This document shows positions 34,142 through 43,518 of a DNA stretch of 45,747 nt, piece by piece (within the stretch, counting starts at the first letter, position 1; each line of letters opens with the position of its first letter). The stretch spans positions 1-45,747 of the forward strand of contig JAFQGI010000003.1 of NCBI GenBank assembly GCA_017415515.1. Direction: 5' to 3'. The stretch comes from Clostridia bacterium (GTDB lineage Bacteria > Bacillota > Clostridia > Oscillospirales > Acutalibacteraceae). Below the pieces are notes generated by a model. The model was given only the letters and a program-made list of their open reading frames with translations. It searched no databases and was not told the origin of the DNA. Both the position numbers and the translations under genes were made by a program.

Positions 34142-35170
34142 ATGAGCAAGAAGCAACAAGAGTGTGTTCTTAAAAAGACCTCCATCGGCGGTCAAGCGCT
34201 GATCGAGGGTGTGATGATGCGGGGCCCCGAGCGTACCGCTATGGCGGTGCGTCACGTCAGCGGGGAGATCCGTATGGAGGAATGGGAGAATAAAAAAAGC
34301 AAGCGTTGGGCCATTACCCGTTGGCCGCTGATTCGCGGTGTGTTCGGCTTTATCGACTCCTTGACTCTGGGCATGAAATGTCTGATGAAATCGGCCGAAA
34401 TGAGCGGCTTGGAGGAAGAGCTGGAGGACGCCATGGAGGAAGAAAACACCCTTCCGGAGGACGCCACCGACGAGCAGATTGCCGCCGCCGCGGCCGAAAA
34501 GGAGGCGAAAAAAGCCGCCAACAAGAAAAAGGCCGACACGCTGATGAACGTGGTGATGGTCATCGGCATGGTGCTGGGTGTGGCTTTGTCTTTGCTGCTG
34601 TTTATGTGGTTGCCCATTAAGCTGTTCACCCTGTTGGTGAAGGTGGCACCCGTTATGGATAACCGCTATTTCCGCGGTGTGTTCGAGGGCCTTTTGCGTA
34701 TCCTCATCTTCCTCGGCTATATGATCGCCGTGTCCCGTATGAAGGATATTCGCCGCACCTTTATGTATCACGGTGCGGAGCATAAGTCCATTTTCTGCTA
34801 CGAAAAGGGTTTGCCCCTGACGGTGGAGAACGTCCGTATGCAAAAGCGGTTCCACCCCCGTTGCGGCACCTCCTTTATGATCCTGATGCTGATCGTGGGC
34901 ATCCTTATTTCCATTTGCATTCCCTATTCTTTGCCGGATATTCTGCGCACCGCTATCAAGCTGTTGATGCTTCCCTTGACGGTGGGCGTCGGCTATGAGC
35001 TGATCAAGCTGGCGGGTCGCCACGATAATTGGCTCACCCGCTTCATCTCCACCCCCGGCGTGTGGATGCAGCACATCACCACCGTGGAGCCGGAGGACGA
35101 TATGATCGAGTGCGCTATCAAGGCGCTGGAAGCGGTCATTCCCGAGGATAAAGAGGCGGACAAGTGGTAA
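34142..35170 (+). CDS. DUF1385 (YqhQ-like) membrane protein
   Basis: A 342-residue polytopic protein of the DUF1385 family. Conserved blocks are SIGGQALIEGVMMRGPE near the N-terminus, MYHGAEHKSIFCYE near 210 and RFHPRCGTSFMILML near 236. At least four membrane helices are visible, and an Ala/Glu/Lys-rich cytoplasmic insertion lies at about residues 85-130. Function unknown; the gene is widely found next to prmC in Firmicutes, as here (7-bp overlap). AAAGGA precedes the ATG at 34142; the longer frame would overlap the WYL gene. Confidence 0.88.
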   Translation: MSKKQQECVLKKTSIGGQALIEGVMMRGPERTAMAVRHVSGEIRMEEWENKKSKRWAITRWPLIRGVFGFIDSLTLGMKCLMKSAEMSGLEEELEDAMEEENTLPEDATDEQIAAAAAEKEAKKAANKKKADTLMNVVMVIGMVLGVALSLLLFMWLPIKLFTLLVKVAPVMDNRYFRGVFEGLLRILIFLGYMIAVSRMKDIRRTFMYHGAEHKSIFCYEKGLPLTVENVRMQKRFHPRCGTSFMILMLIVGILISICIPYSLPDILRTAIKLLMLPLTVGVGYELIKLAGRHDNWLTRFISTPGVWMQHITTVEPEDDMIECAIKALEAVIPEDKEADKW

Positions 35171-36003
35171 GCCGCCGGGATTGGCTTGCCGTCGCCACTG
35201 CCCGCCTTACCGAAGCAGGGTGTGAGGACGCCGCCTTTGATGCCCGCTGTCTGTTAGAGGATTTGGGTGGTCTGCCCCGCGGTCACGCCGCGGATGACAC
35301 CCCCCTCACCGAAAAGCAGGAAGCGGTGTTGGGCACCGCGTTATCCCAACGTGCGGATGGGCGTCCGTTGCAGTATATCTTGGGCGAATGGGAGTTTCTC
35401 ACCCTCACCCTCAAGGTGGGGGAGGGGGTGCTGATTCCCCGCCCCGATACGGAGCTGTTGTGTGAAGTCGCGGCAGAACACTTGCGCGGCAAATCCTCTC
35501 CCCGCGTATTGGATTTGTGCGCGGGTAGCGGTTGCGTAGGGTTGGGCATCGCTTCGCTGTGCCCCACCGCGCAGGTGACCGAGGTGGAACTGTCGGATGC
35601 CGCCCTGCCGTATCTGCGGGAGAATGTGTCCCACTATCCTCAATACGCCGTCACCGTCCGTCAGGCGGACGTGCTGACCGATTTCGATGCCTTTGACGGC
35701 CCTTACGATGCCATTTTGTCCAATCCGCCCTACATTCCCACCGCCGATCTGCCCTCTCTCCAACGGGAGGTACAGCGTGAGCCACAAATGGCGCTGGACG
35801 GCGATGCCGATGGCCTCAAATTCTACCGAGCGATTGCCGAACATTGGTGCGAAAAGCTGTCCGAAAACGGCTTCTGCGCGGTGGAGGTCGGCATCGACCA
35901 GGCGGAGGATGTGGCGGCTCTCTTTGCCGCACAAGGCCTTGAAAATACAGCGATTTACCCCGATTTGGCCGGTGTGCCCCGTGTGGTTTTGGCGCAAAAA
36001 TAA
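35164..36003 (+). CDS. prmC: Release factor glutamine N5-methyltransferase
   Basis: A 279-residue SAM-dependent methyltransferase that methylates the GGQ glutamine of peptide-release factors. The SAM motif VLDLCAGSGCVGLGIASL and the signature LSNPPYIPTADLP are present, along with an N-terminal helical domain. GTG start at 35164, overlapping the DUF1385 stop; AGAGG is a weak ribosome binding site. prfA, its usual partner, is not adjacent here. Confidence 0.93.
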   Translation: MVSRRDWLAVATARLTEAGCEDAAFDARCLLEDLGGLPRGHAADDTPLTEKQEAVLGTALSQRADGRPLQYILGEWEFLTLTLKVGEGVLIPRPDTELLCEVAAEHLRGKSSPRVLDLCAGSGCVGLGIASLCPTAQVTEVELSDAALPYLRENVSHYPQYAVTVRQADVLTDFDAFDGPYDAILSNPPYIPTADLPSLQREVQREPQMALDGDADGLKFYRAIAEHWCEKLSENGFCAVEVGIDQAEDVAALFAAQGLENTAIYPDLAGVPRVVLAQK

Positions 36004-36009
36004 AAATAT

Positions 36010-36023
36010 CAAACAAATGTTCG
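36010..36023. promoter_or_regulatory. LexA (SOS) box upstream of recA
   Basis: CAAACAAATGTTCG matches the Gram-positive LexA consensus CGAAC(N4)GTTCG with one change. It sits 9 bp upstream of the recA -35. Confidence 0.65.
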
Positions 36024-36032
36024 AAATTTCTC

Positions 36033-36061
36033 TTGCATTTTTCAAAATCCTATGCTACAAT
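36033..36061 (+). promoter_or_regulatory. Promoter of recA
   Basis: TTGCAT (36033-36038), 17-bp spacer, TGC-TACAAT (36056-36061). Confidence 0.7.
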
Positions 36062-36098
36062 GTGAACGTTGAATGACGAAATCGAAGGGATGATAGCT

Positions 36099-37253
36099 AT
36101 GGCAGCAAAAGCGGATAAGAATAAAAAGACCGAGGTTGTGACCGACCGCAGTGAACGCCAAAAGGCGTTGGAAATGGCGATGGCCCAGATCGAGAAGCAG
36201 TATGGCAAGGGCTCCATTATGCGTCTGGGCGAGAACAGCAAGATGAATGTGGACGCCGTTCCCACTGGCTCCATTGCGCTGGATGCCGCTTTGGGTATCG
36301 GCGGTCTGCCCCGCGGTCGTATTATTGAGATTTACGGACCCGAGGCTTCCGGTAAGACCACCTTGGCTCTCCACGCCGTGGCGGAGTGTCAGAAGATGGG
36401 TGGCGAGGCCGCTTTTATCGACGTGGAGCATGCTCTTGACCCCGTGTATGCCCGCGCTTTGGGTGTGGACGTGGACTCCTTGCTGGTGTCTCAGCCGGAT
36501 ACCGGCGAGCAGGCGTTGGAGATCATGGAGGCGCTGATTCGTTCCGGCGCCGTGGATATCGTGGTTCTCGACTCTGTCGCCGCTCTGGTGCCTCGCGCCG
36601 AGATTGAGGGCGAGATGGGCGACGCCCACGTGGGCTTGCAGGCTCGTTTGATGTCCCAGGCCATGCGTAAGTTGGCGCCTGCGGTTTCTAAGTCCAACTG
36701 CATCGCTCTGTTCATCAACCAGTTGCGTCTGAAGGTGGGCATCGTCTACGGCAACCCCGAGGTCACCTCCGGCGGTAACGCGCTGAAGTATTATGCCTCC
36801 GTCCGTCTGGATGTGCGCCGCACCGAGACCATCAAGAATGGTGCCGACGCCGTGGGTTCCCACACCCGCGTCAAGGTGGTGAAGAACAAGCTGGCTCCTC
36901 CCTTTAAACAGGCGGAGTTTGACGTGCTGTACGGCATCGGCATCTCCAAGGAGAGCGAGCTGCTGGATCTGGCGGTCAAGCTGGACATCGTGGAGAAATC
37001 CGGCTCTTGGTTTGGCTACAAGGGCGAGCGCATCGCCCAGGGCCGCGACAACGCCCGGGATTATCTGCGTGAGCATCCTGAGATGTGTGCCGAGATCGAG
37101 GCCGCTGTCCGCGCCAATCTGGATAAGCTGGTGCCGGGTGCCCGCCCCTCTGTGAGTGCGGCTCCCGCCCCCGTGGAGATTCCGTTGGCCGCCGCCCCTG
37201 CGGTGACCTCTGCCGCCGCCAAGGCCCAGATCGACATCGTGGTGGACGATTAA
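36099..37253 (+). CDS. recA: Recombinase RecA
   Basis: A 384-residue RecA. Walker [28 protein letters not shown], Walker [12 protein letters not shown], the L2-side segment [18 protein letters not shown] and [12 protein letters not shown] are visible. The C-terminal 45 residues are Ala/Pro-rich and not conserved. AAGGGA lies 8 bp before the ATG at 36099; an upstream in-frame ATG at 36069 lies within the leader. A LexA-like box upstream predicts SOS control. Confidence 0.98.
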   Translation: MAAKADKNKKTEVVTDRSERQKALEMAMAQIEKQYGKGSIMRLGENSKMNVDAVPTGSIALDAALGIGGLPRGRIIEIYGPEASGKTTLALHAVAECQKMGGEAAFIDVEHALDPVYARALGVDVDSLLVSQPDTGEQALEIMEALIRSGAVDIVVLDSVAALVPRAEIEGEMGDAHVGLQARLMSQAMRKLAPAVSKSNCIALFINQLRLKVGIVYGNPEVTSGGNALKYYASVRLDVRRTETIKNGADAVGSHTRVKVVKNKLAPPFKQAEFDVLYGIGISKESELLDLAVKLDIVEKSGSWFGYKGERIAQGRDNARDYLREHPEMCAEIEAAVRANLDKLVPGARPSVSAAPAPVEIPLAAAPAVTSAAAKAQIDIVVDD

Positions 37254-37265
37254 TACTGCAATAAA

Positions 37266-37300
37266 GGCAGGAGAGATCTTCTCTCCTGCCTGTTTCCGTT
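37266..37300 (+). terminator. Hairpin terminator after recA
   Basis: 11-bp perfect stem GGCAGGAGAGA/TCTCTCCTGCC with a 3-base loop, then TGTTTCCGTTTT. Confidence 0.75.
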
Positions 37301-37315
37301 TTCACACCACCTCTT

Positions 37316-37366
37316 GCCTCCCCTTGTCAGGGGAGGTGGCACCGCCGCAGGCGGTGACGGAGGGGT
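37316..37366 (+). repeat. Palindromic intergenic repeat, copy E
   Basis: First stem GCCTCCCCT/AGGGGAGG (loop TGTC), second stem CACCGCC-GCA-GGCGGTG, then ACGGAGGGG. It lies between recA and recX. Confidence 0.8.
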
Positions 37367-37387
37367 AGTAACAATTAGGTGAAATGT

Positions 37388-38005
37388 ATGAAAATCATTG
37401 AAGTTTCCCGTCGCCGCCGCCAACTGTATTTGCTCACTTTTGAGGGCGGAGAACCCATCGAGGTGGACGTCCGCACCTTTGACGAGTCGCCTTACAATGA
37501 GGGGTGCAACATCACCGAGGAACAACTGAATGGTCTCCTCGCCGCCTCGCAGTACAACCGCGCCCGTGAGCGTGCGCTGTATCTGCTTGGTTTGCGGGAC
37601 TATGCCTGCAAGGAATTGGAGCAGAAGCTCTATGCCGAGGCGCCGCCCGAAACCGCCGCCGCGGTGGTGGAACGGTTGCGGCAGGTGGGACTGTTGGATG
37701 ACGAACGCTACGCCGCTCGTCTGGCCCGCTCTCTCAGCGAGGGAAAGCGCTATCCCCGCCGCCGCATTGAACAGGAGCTGCGCCGCCGCGGCATTTCCTC
37801 TCTGCTGATTCAAGCGGCGATCTCCGAATTGGAGGGGGAGGATTACGAACAAGCACTTGCATTGCTCCAAAAAAAGTATTATAATAAGTTAAACGACCCC
37901 GACAGCCGTCGCCGCGTCATCGCCGCATTGGCTCGCAGGGGGTTTAGCTATGGGGCGATTCGCCGCGCTATGGACGAAATGGGCGCCCCCGATGACGAGG
38001 AGTAA
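37388..38005 (+). CDS. recX: Regulatory protein RecX
   Basis: A 205-residue RecX, which binds and restrains RecA filaments. Three-helix repeats are visible (ALYLLGLRDYACKELEQKL, VERLRQVGLLDDERYAARL, PRRRIEQELRRRGIS). An ATG at 37388 with AGGTG upstream is preferred to a GTG at 37379. It lies next to recA, separated by a terminator and a repeat. rimO starts 3 bp after its stop. Confidence 0.9.
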   Translation: MKIIEVSRRRRQLYLLTFEGGEPIEVDVRTFDESPYNEGCNITEEQLNGLLAASQYNRARERALYLLGLRDYACKELEQKLYAEAPPETAAAVVERLRQVGLLDDERYAARLARSLSEGKRYPRRRIEQELRRRGISSLLIQAAISELEGEDYEQALALLQKKYYNKLNDPDSRRRVIAALARRGFSYGAIRRAMDEMGAPDDEE

Positions 38006-38008
38006 ACA

Positions 38009-39337
38009 ATGGCGATGAAAGTGGGAATGGTATCCTTAGGATGCCCGAAAAATCAAATGGATGCCGAATTGATGCTGGCAAAGATCGAGCAGGCAGGCTA
38101 TGAGATCACCGCCGACAGCGGCTATGCCGACGTGGTGATCGTCAACACCTGCGGCTTTATCGCCGATGCTAAGGCGGAGTCCATCGAGAACATTTTGGAA
38201 TTTGCCCAACTCAAAAAGGAGAAGCAAATTCAGAAAATCATTGTCACCGGTTGCCTTTCTCAGCGGTATCAGCAGGAGCTGGCGGAAGAGATTCCCGAAT
38301 GTGACGCTGTGCTGGGTCTTGGTGCCAACGCCGACATTGCCGCCGTGATTGAGCGGGTGATGGCGGGTGAGACGGTGCGGGAGTTTCCCTCCCGCGACAG
38401 TTGGTGTTTGGATGGCTCCCGTGTGCTGACCACACCCCACTTTTTTGCCTATCTGCGCATTGCCGACGGTTGTGACAACCGGTGCGCTTATTGCGCCATT
38501 CCGAACATACGCGGCAATCTGCGCAGCCGCCCGATGGAAAAGGTGGTTGCCGAGGCGGAGGCTTTGGTCGCCACCGGCGTCAAAGAGTTGGTTTTGGTGG
38601 CGCAGGACACCACGGTTTACGGCCGCGACCTATACGGCGAAAGCCGTCTGCCCCAGCTGCTCACCGAGCTGTGTAAAATTGACGATCTCAAATGGATCCG
38701 TCTGCTGTATTGCTACCCCGAGCACATCACCGACGAGTTGCTGTCTGTGATAGCCCGTGAGGAGAAGGTGCTCAACTATATGGACATTCCCCTTCAGCAC
38801 GCCGCCGGCAACGTCCTCAAGCGGATGCACCGCCCCGGCAATCGGGAAAGTCTCACCGCCCTCATCGAGCGCATTCGTGCCGCTGTGCCGGATATGACTC
38901 TGCGTACCACCGTGATGGTGGGCTTCCCCGGCGAGACCGAGGAAGATTTCGAGGAGCTGTGCGAATTTATCAAAGAAGCTCGTTTTCAGCGCCTCGGCTG
39001 CTTTGCCTTCTCCCCGGAGGAGGACACCCCGGCTTATGCGATGCCCGATCAGATCGAAGACAGCGTGAAATTCCGTCGTCGTGACATCGTGATGGAGGAG
39101 CAGAGCCGTATCTCCGACGCCTGCAACGAGGCGATGATCGGCAAGACCGTCACCGTGCTGGTGGAGAGCTTTGACCGCTATGCCGAGTGTTGGTTTGGTC
39201 GCACCGAGGGGGATGCCCCCGATATTGACGGCAAGGTGTTTTTCACCGCCAATCGCCCTGTTCAGCCGGGCGATATGGTTAAGGTTGAGATTATCGACAC
39301 CATGGACTGGGATTTGATAGGAGAGATGAGATCATGA
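38009..39337 (+). CDS. rimO: Ribosomal protein S12 methylthiotransferase RimO
   Basis: A 442-residue radical-SAM methylthiotransferase that modifies an aspartate of ribosomal protein S12. The N-terminal UPF0004 domain starts VGMVSLGCPKNQMDAELML with NTCGFI and VTGCLSQRY as cluster cysteines. The radical-SAM CxxxCxxC is GCDNRCAYCAIP, and a C-terminal TRAM domain is present. The SLGCPKN start separates RimO from MiaB. It overlaps pgsA by 4 bp (ATGA). Confidence 0.95.
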   Translation: MAMKVGMVSLGCPKNQMDAELMLAKIEQAGYEITADSGYADVVIVNTCGFIADAKAESIENILEFAQLKKEKQIQKIIVTGCLSQRYQQELAEEIPECDAVLGLGANADIAAVIERVMAGETVREFPSRDSWCLDGSRVLTTPHFFAYLRIADGCDNRCAYCAIPNIRGNLRSRPMEKVVAEAEALVATGVKELVLVAQDTTVYGRDLYGESRLPQLLTELCKIDDLKWIRLLYCYPEHITDELLSVIAREEKVLNYMDIPLQHAAGNVLKRMHRPGNRESLTALIERIRAAVPDMTLRTTVMVGFPGETEEDFEELCEFIKEARFQRLGCFAFSPEEDTPAYAMPDQIEDSVKFRRRDIVMEEQSRISDACNEAMIGKTVTVLVESFDRYAECWFGRTEGDAPDIDGKVFFTANRPVQPGDMVKVEIIDTMDWDLIGEMRS

Positions 39338-39930
39338 ATGTACCGAACAAATTGACGCTGGTGCGTTGCATCCTGACCCCTGTTTTTATGGCATGCTTGG
39401 TGATTGATTTCCCCTTTCACTATGCGGTGGCGCTACTGGTGTTTATCGTTGCCTCTTTGACCGATTATTTCGATGGCAAGATTGCCCGTGAACGGGGTTT
39501 GGTCACTAATTTAGGCAAATTTCTCGATCCTTTGGCGGATAAGGCGCTGACCACCGCTGCCTTCATTGGATTTGTCCATTTGTTCAACAGCCGTTTCATC
39601 GTCTGGGCCTTGTTCCTGATTCTCATCCGTGAGTTCGCGGTGACCTCGGCCCGCTTGCTGGCGGCTAAGGATGGGGTGGTGGTTGCCGCCTCTTTCGCCG
39701 GTAAATTAAAGACGGTGATGCAGATGGTGGCCATCATTTATATGTTGACCTTCCGTCAGGCGGTTCGTTTTAGCTTTGTGCGTGACTTTTTAGGTGACGC
39801 CGGCATTCTGTGGGGCAGCCGTTTGGGTATGGCGCTCATTTGGGTTTCGGTGATTGCCACCTTGGTCTCCGGCTTCCAGTATATTTGGAATCTGCGTCAC
39901 TATTTTCAAGAGGAAACTGCCGAAAAATAA
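39334..39930 (+). CDS. pgsA: CDP-diacylglycerol-glycerol-3-phosphate 3-phosphatidyltransferase
   Basis: A 198-residue membrane enzyme of phosphatidylglycerol synthesis. The CDP-alcohol phosphatidyltransferase signature DG(x2)AR(x8)G(x3)D(x3)D is present from DGKIAR through KFLDPLAD, near residues 48-70. MNVPNKLTLVRCILTP is the usual N-terminus. Start overlaps the rimO stop. Confidence 0.95.
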   Translation: MNVPNKLTLVRCILTPVFMACLVIDFPFHYAVALLVFIVASLTDYFDGKIARERGLVTNLGKFLDPLADKALTTAAFIGFVHLFNSRFIVWALFLILIREFAVTSARLLAAKDGVVVAASFAGKLKTVMQMVAIIYMLTFRQAVRFSFVRDFLGDAGILWGSRLGMALIWVSVIATLVSGFQYIWNLRHYFQEETAEK

Positions 39931-39938
39931 AAAAAAAG

Positions 39939-39966
39939 TAGACAAATCGGAAATTTCGTATATAAT
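39939..39966 (+). promoter_or_regulatory. Promoter of the cysE-cysS T-box transcript
   Basis: TAGACA (39939-39944), 16-bp spacer, consensus TATAAT (39961-39966). Confidence 0.75.
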
Positions 39967-39973
39967 GTTAGTA

Positions 39974-40229
39974 AAGCGATGGATGGGAGAAGTACTTCTA
40001 TACGGCGTGACAGAGAGGGATTGCCTTGGCTGTGAGCAACCCGACGCACGATTGGACGAAATGCACCCATCCGCTCCGTGGGGGAACAGAGCGATTCCCA
40101 GTATCCCACGGCGGTGTGCCTCCGTTAGCGGGCGGGGCTCTGTTGGGAGCCTACTGAGTGAATGACGGAGTGGAACCGTGAGTGTTTTCTCACCTCCGTT
40201 ACCCCGATGGGGGTAACGGAGGTGTTTTT
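39974..40229 (+). promoter_or_regulatory. T-box leader, specifier UGC (tRNA-Cys)
   Basis: A leader of about 256 bases. The base of stem I is AGCG-(AT)-GGATGGG (39975-39987) with CCCATCCGCT (40066-40075). The specifier loop reads CGAAATGCA, presenting TGC (Cys) at 40062-40064. The T-box itself is GGAGTGGAACCGTGA (40167-40181), close to the consensus AGGGTGGNACCGCG. The competing terminator is a perfect 15-bp stem, CACCTCCGTTACCCC (40191-40205) with 40210-40224, followed by T5. Uncharged tRNA-Cys should allow read-through into cysE-cysS. Identification rests on motifs and arms; the full fold was not computed. Confidence 0.92.
40191..40229 (+). terminator. Conditional terminator of the T-box leader
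   Basis: Perfect 15-bp stem with a 4-base loop and a T5 run. The left arm's CCTCCGT can alternatively pair with the ACGGAG of the T-box. Confidence 0.9.
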
Positions 40230-40252
40230 ATTTTGAGAAAGGAGCTGCTGCT

Positions 40253-40879
<627 letters not shown>

Positions 40880-40882
40880 ATT

Positions 40883-42283
40883 ATGCGTGTGTTTAACACT
40901 ATGACCCGACAGAAAGAGGAACTCATCCCCATCGAGGAGGGCAAGATTCGTCTGTATGCCTGCGGCCCCACCGTGTACAACTTCATCCACATCGGCAACG
41001 CTCGCCCCTTGGTGGTGTTCGACACCCTGCGCCGCTATCTGGAATGGCGGGGCTATGAGGTGAATTTCGTGCAGAACTTCACCGACATTGACGATAAGAT
41101 CATTCGCCGCGCCAACGAGGAGGGCATCACCTTCGAGCAGGTGGCGGAGAAATACATCGGCGAGTTCTGGACCGATGCCAAGGGTCTGGGTGTCCGTGAG
41201 GCCACCACCCACCCCAAGGCCACAGAGAACATCGACACCATCATCGACATCGTCTCCCGCTTGGTGGAGCGTGGCTACGCCTACCGCGCCGAGAACGGCG
41301 ACGTCTATTTCCGCACCCGTAAGTTTGACGAATACGGCAAGCTGTCCCACCAGCCCATCGACGATCTGGAGTCGGGTGCCCGCATCGCTGTCGGCGAGGT
41401 GAAGGAGGATCCCCTGGACTTCGCCCTGTGGAAGGCCGCCAAGGAGGGCGAGCCCTCTTGGCCCTCTCCCTGGAGCGACGGTCGCCCCGGTTGGCACATC
41501 GAGTGCTCTGCCATGGCTCGCAGCTATCTGGGCGAGAGCATCGATATTCACGGCGGCGGTCAGGATCTGATCTTCCCCCACCACGAGAATGAGATCGCTC
41601 AGAGTGAGTGCTGCAACGGCGTGCCCTTTGCCCGCTATTGGATGCACAACGGCTACATCAACGTGGACAACAAGAAGATGTCCAAGTCTCTCAACAACTT
41701 CTTCACCGTCCGCGACGTGGCTAACGCCTATGGTTATGAGGCGATTCGCTTCTTCCTGATCTCCTCTTCCTACCGTATGCCCATTAACTATAACACCGAA
41801 ATCATCCAACAGGGCATAAATGCGCTGGATCGCTTGTATAATTGTAAGAACGCCATGGATTTTGCGTTGCAGTCCGCCGCCGATGGCGAGCCGGATGCCG
41901 TCTTCGCCGCCAAGGTGGAGGCACGCCGCAACCAGTTCATTGAAGCGATGGATGATGATCTGAACACCGCCGACGGCATCGCCGCCCTGTTCGAGCTGGT
42001 GAAGGACATCAATGTGATGCTCACCTCCACCCCCAACAAGGCCACCATCGCCTGCGGCAAGGCGCTGTTTGACGAGCTCACCGACGTGCTGGGCTTCTGC
42101 TATGAGCGCGGTCAGGCCGGCAACGACGATGAGGCTGCCGAGATCGAGGCACTCATCGAGGCCCGCACCACCGCCCGTAAGGAGAAAAACTGGGCAGAGG
42201 CCGACCGCATCCGTGACGAGCTGAAGGCTCGCAACATCATCCTGGAGGACACCCCACAGGGCGTCAAGTGGCACCGCGGTTAA
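40883..42283 (+). CDS. cysS: Cysteinyl-tRNA synthetase
   Basis: A 466-residue class I synthetase. The zinc cysteine and HIGH-equivalent lie in [18 protein letters not shown]; further blocks are [33 protein letters not shown] and the KMSKS loop [13 protein letters not shown]. The C-terminal anticodon-binding helices end near residue 466. AAGGAGG precedes the ATG. It shares the Cys T-box transcript with cysE, so cysteine synthesis and charging respond together to tRNA-Cys. Confidence 0.97.
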   Translation: MRVFNTMTRQKEELIPIEEGKIRLYACGPTVYNFIHIGNARPLVVFDTLRRYLEWRGYEVNFVQNFTDIDDKIIRRANEEGITFEQVAEKYIGEFWTDAKGLGVREATTHPKATENIDTIIDIVSRLVERGYAYRAENGDVYFRTRKFDEYGKLSHQPIDDLESGARIAVGEVKEDPLDFALWKAAKEGEPSWPSPWSDGRPGWHIECSAMARSYLGESIDIHGGGQDLIFPHHENEIAQSECCNGVPFARYWMHNGYINVDNKKMSKSLNNFFTVRDVANAYGYEAIRFFLISSSYRMPINYNTEIIQQGINALDRLYNCKNAMDFALQSAADGEPDAVFAAKVEARRNQFIEAMDDDLNTADGIAALFELVKDINVMLTSTPNKATIACGKALFDELTDVLGFCYERGQAGNDDEAAEIEALIEARTTARKEKNWAEADRIRDELKARNIILEDTPQGVKWHRG

Positions 42284-42305
42284 AAGAAACGCACTTTCTT
42301 GTCAA

Positions 42306-42374
42306 GCCTTCCCCTTGAGGGGAAGGTGGCACGGCGTAGCCGTGACGGATGAGGTGTAGCCGTCTGCAGACGGC
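42306..42374 (+). repeat. Palindromic intergenic repeat, copy F
   Basis: First stem GCCTTCCCCT/AGGGGAAGG, second stem CACGGC-GTA-GCCGTG, then GGATGAGGTGTA and a third stem that is a 16-bp perfect palindrome (GCCGTCTGCAGACGGC, 42359-42374). It sits between cysS and mntP. Confidence 0.8.
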
Positions 42375-42408
42375 GTTTTCTCTCACTTAAACACAAGGAG
42401 ATCCACCA

Positions 42409-42978
42409 ATGGATATTTTTGCTTTTATTATGATCGGTCTCGGCCTGGCTATGGATGCCGCCGCCGTGTCTATGTGCAAGGGCTTGGCGGTGTGTCGGGT
42501 CAAGCCCAAACATTGCTTCATCGCCGGCGGGTATTTCGGCATTTTTCAGGGCTTGATGCCCGCCATCGGCTATGCTCTCGGGCGCACCTTTTCCACCATG
42601 ATTGACAGCTATGCCTATTGGGTGTCCTTCGCCCTGCTGGTGTTGGTGGGTGCCAATATGCTGCGCGAATCCTTTGACAAGGAAGACGCCTGTGAGTGCG
42701 CCTCCTCCTCTTTCTCCTTCCGCGTGATGTTCCCCTTGGCTGTGGCCACCAGCATCGACGCCATGGTGACCGGCGTTTCTTTTCTGTCGAAACCCTTTCC
42801 GGAATTGTTGGTGGCGGTGGTCATCATCGCGGCCATCACCTTTGTGATTTCTGCGCTGGCGGTGTGGTTGGGCAGCAAGGTGGGGGACCGCTACGGCACC
42901 CTCGCCGAGCGTTTCGGCGGCATCATCCTCATCCTTATCGGTGTCAAGTTCCTGCTGGACGGCCTGGGCGTACTGTAA
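42409..42978 (+). CDS. mntP: Manganese efflux pump MntP
   Basis: A 189-residue, six-helix inner-membrane exporter. The two repeat halves each carry the conserved acidic motif, GLAMDAAAVSMCKGL at residues 12-26 and ATSIDAMVTGVSF near 120. AAGGAG precedes the ATG. No Mn-sensing yybP-ykoY riboswitch is visible in the short upstream gap, which is filled by repeat copy F. Confidence 0.93.
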   Translation: MDIFAFIMIGLGLAMDAAAVSMCKGLAVCRVKPKHCFIAGGYFGIFQGLMPAIGYALGRTFSTMIDSYAYWVSFALLVLVGANMLRESFDKEDACECASSSFSFRVMFPLAVATSIDAMVTGVSFLSKPFPELLVAVVIIAAITFVISALAVWLGSKVGDRYGTLAERFGGIILILIGVKFLLDGLGVL

Positions 42979-42989
42979 ATTACATAAGT

Positions 42990-43028
42990 AAAAAACAGCC
43001 TTTCTCCTCGCGGGAAAGGCTGTTTTTT
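42990..43028 (+). terminator. Terminator after mntP
   Basis: 15-bp stem AAAAAACAGCCTTTC/GAAAGGCTGTTTTTT with an 8- to 9-base loop. Confidence 0.92.
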
Positions 43029-43050
43029 ATGTTGCGCACATCTGATAAAG

Positions 43051-43123
43051 CCCCCCTTGCCTAAAGGGGGGATGGCCGAGCATCAGCGAGGTCAGGGGGG
43101 ATATGTCGGACGAACGCAGTTCG
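43051..43123 (+). repeat. Palindromic intergenic repeat, copy G (diverged)
   Basis: First stem CCCCCCTT/AAGGGGGG. The second stem GGCCGAGC/GCGAGGTC has tandem G-A mismatches as in copy A, and the third stem is CGAAC-GCA-GTTCG (43111-43123). The rest of the 231-bp gap 42979-43209 holds only the mntP terminator. Confidence 0.7.
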
Positions 43124-43209
43124 CCTCTACCGACTTGCTCCGACTTCACACCGTAAGGGACGGGTTTCCCGCCACACAAAAAAACACCGCCTGCATCCCG
43201 CAGACGGTG

Positions 43210-43419
43210 TCAGCGATGGTTGGTGATTCCCAACATGTAATCGGTGGTGGTGTGGTACAACTTCGCCAAGCGAATCAGCACGTCGGTGGGAATATCCCGC
43301 AACCCCCGCTCATAGCGGCTGTATTGGGGCTGTTTCATCTGCAGATAGTCCGCCACCTGCTGTTGGGTCAGGTCGTGATCCTCTCGCAGATCCCGCAATC
43401 GGGGATAGTAGTTGTCCAT
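43210..43419 (-). CDS. Small XRE-family repressor
   Basis: A 69-residue single-domain Cro/C1 helix-turn-helix protein (LREDHDLTQQQVADYLQMKQ, PQYSRYERGLRDIPTDVLI, TTDYMLG). The ATG at 43419 has GGAGGTGAGG upstream; the longer frame is not needed. It is divergent from the zinc-ribbon protein cluster. Two related inverted repeats lie in the shared promoter region, so it likely represses itself and the neighbours. That is inference. Confidence 0.82.
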   Translation of the reverse strand: MDNYYPRLRDLREDHDLTQQQVADYLQMKQPQYSRYERGLRDIPTDVLIRLAKLYHTTTDYMLGITNHR

Positions 43420-43431
43420 TTCCTCACCTCC

Positions 43432-43446
43432 ATAACCGTTTGGTAT
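43432..43446. promoter_or_regulatory. Operator-like inverted repeat O1
   Basis: ATAACCGTTTGGTAT, an imperfect palindrome sharing ATAACCG with the stronger O2 palindrome. It lies between the XRE ribosome binding site and the -35 of the divergent promoter. Confidence 0.4.
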
Positions 43447-43475
43447 TGACAGCGTACCACATTTTATGATAAAAT
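43446..43475 (+). promoter_or_regulatory. Promoter of the zinc-ribbon protein gene
   Basis: Consensus TTGACA (43446-43451), 18-bp spacer, TGA-TAAAAT (43470-43475). Confidence 0.65.
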
Positions 43476-43484
43476 ATCGCAAAA

Positions 43485-43502
43485 TATAACCGTGCGGTTA
43501 TA
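43485..43502. promoter_or_regulatory. Operator-like palindrome O2
   Basis: TATAACCG-TG-CGGTTATA, a perfect 8+8 palindrome just downstream of the -10, where a bound repressor would block initiation. Confidence 0.55.
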
Positions 43503-43518
43503 AATGGAGGCGGTCATA

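Noticed and set aside
42284-42408. Manganese (yybP-ykoY) riboswitch before mntP
   Set aside because: The gap is filled by palindromic repeat copy F; no riboswitch core could be recognised.
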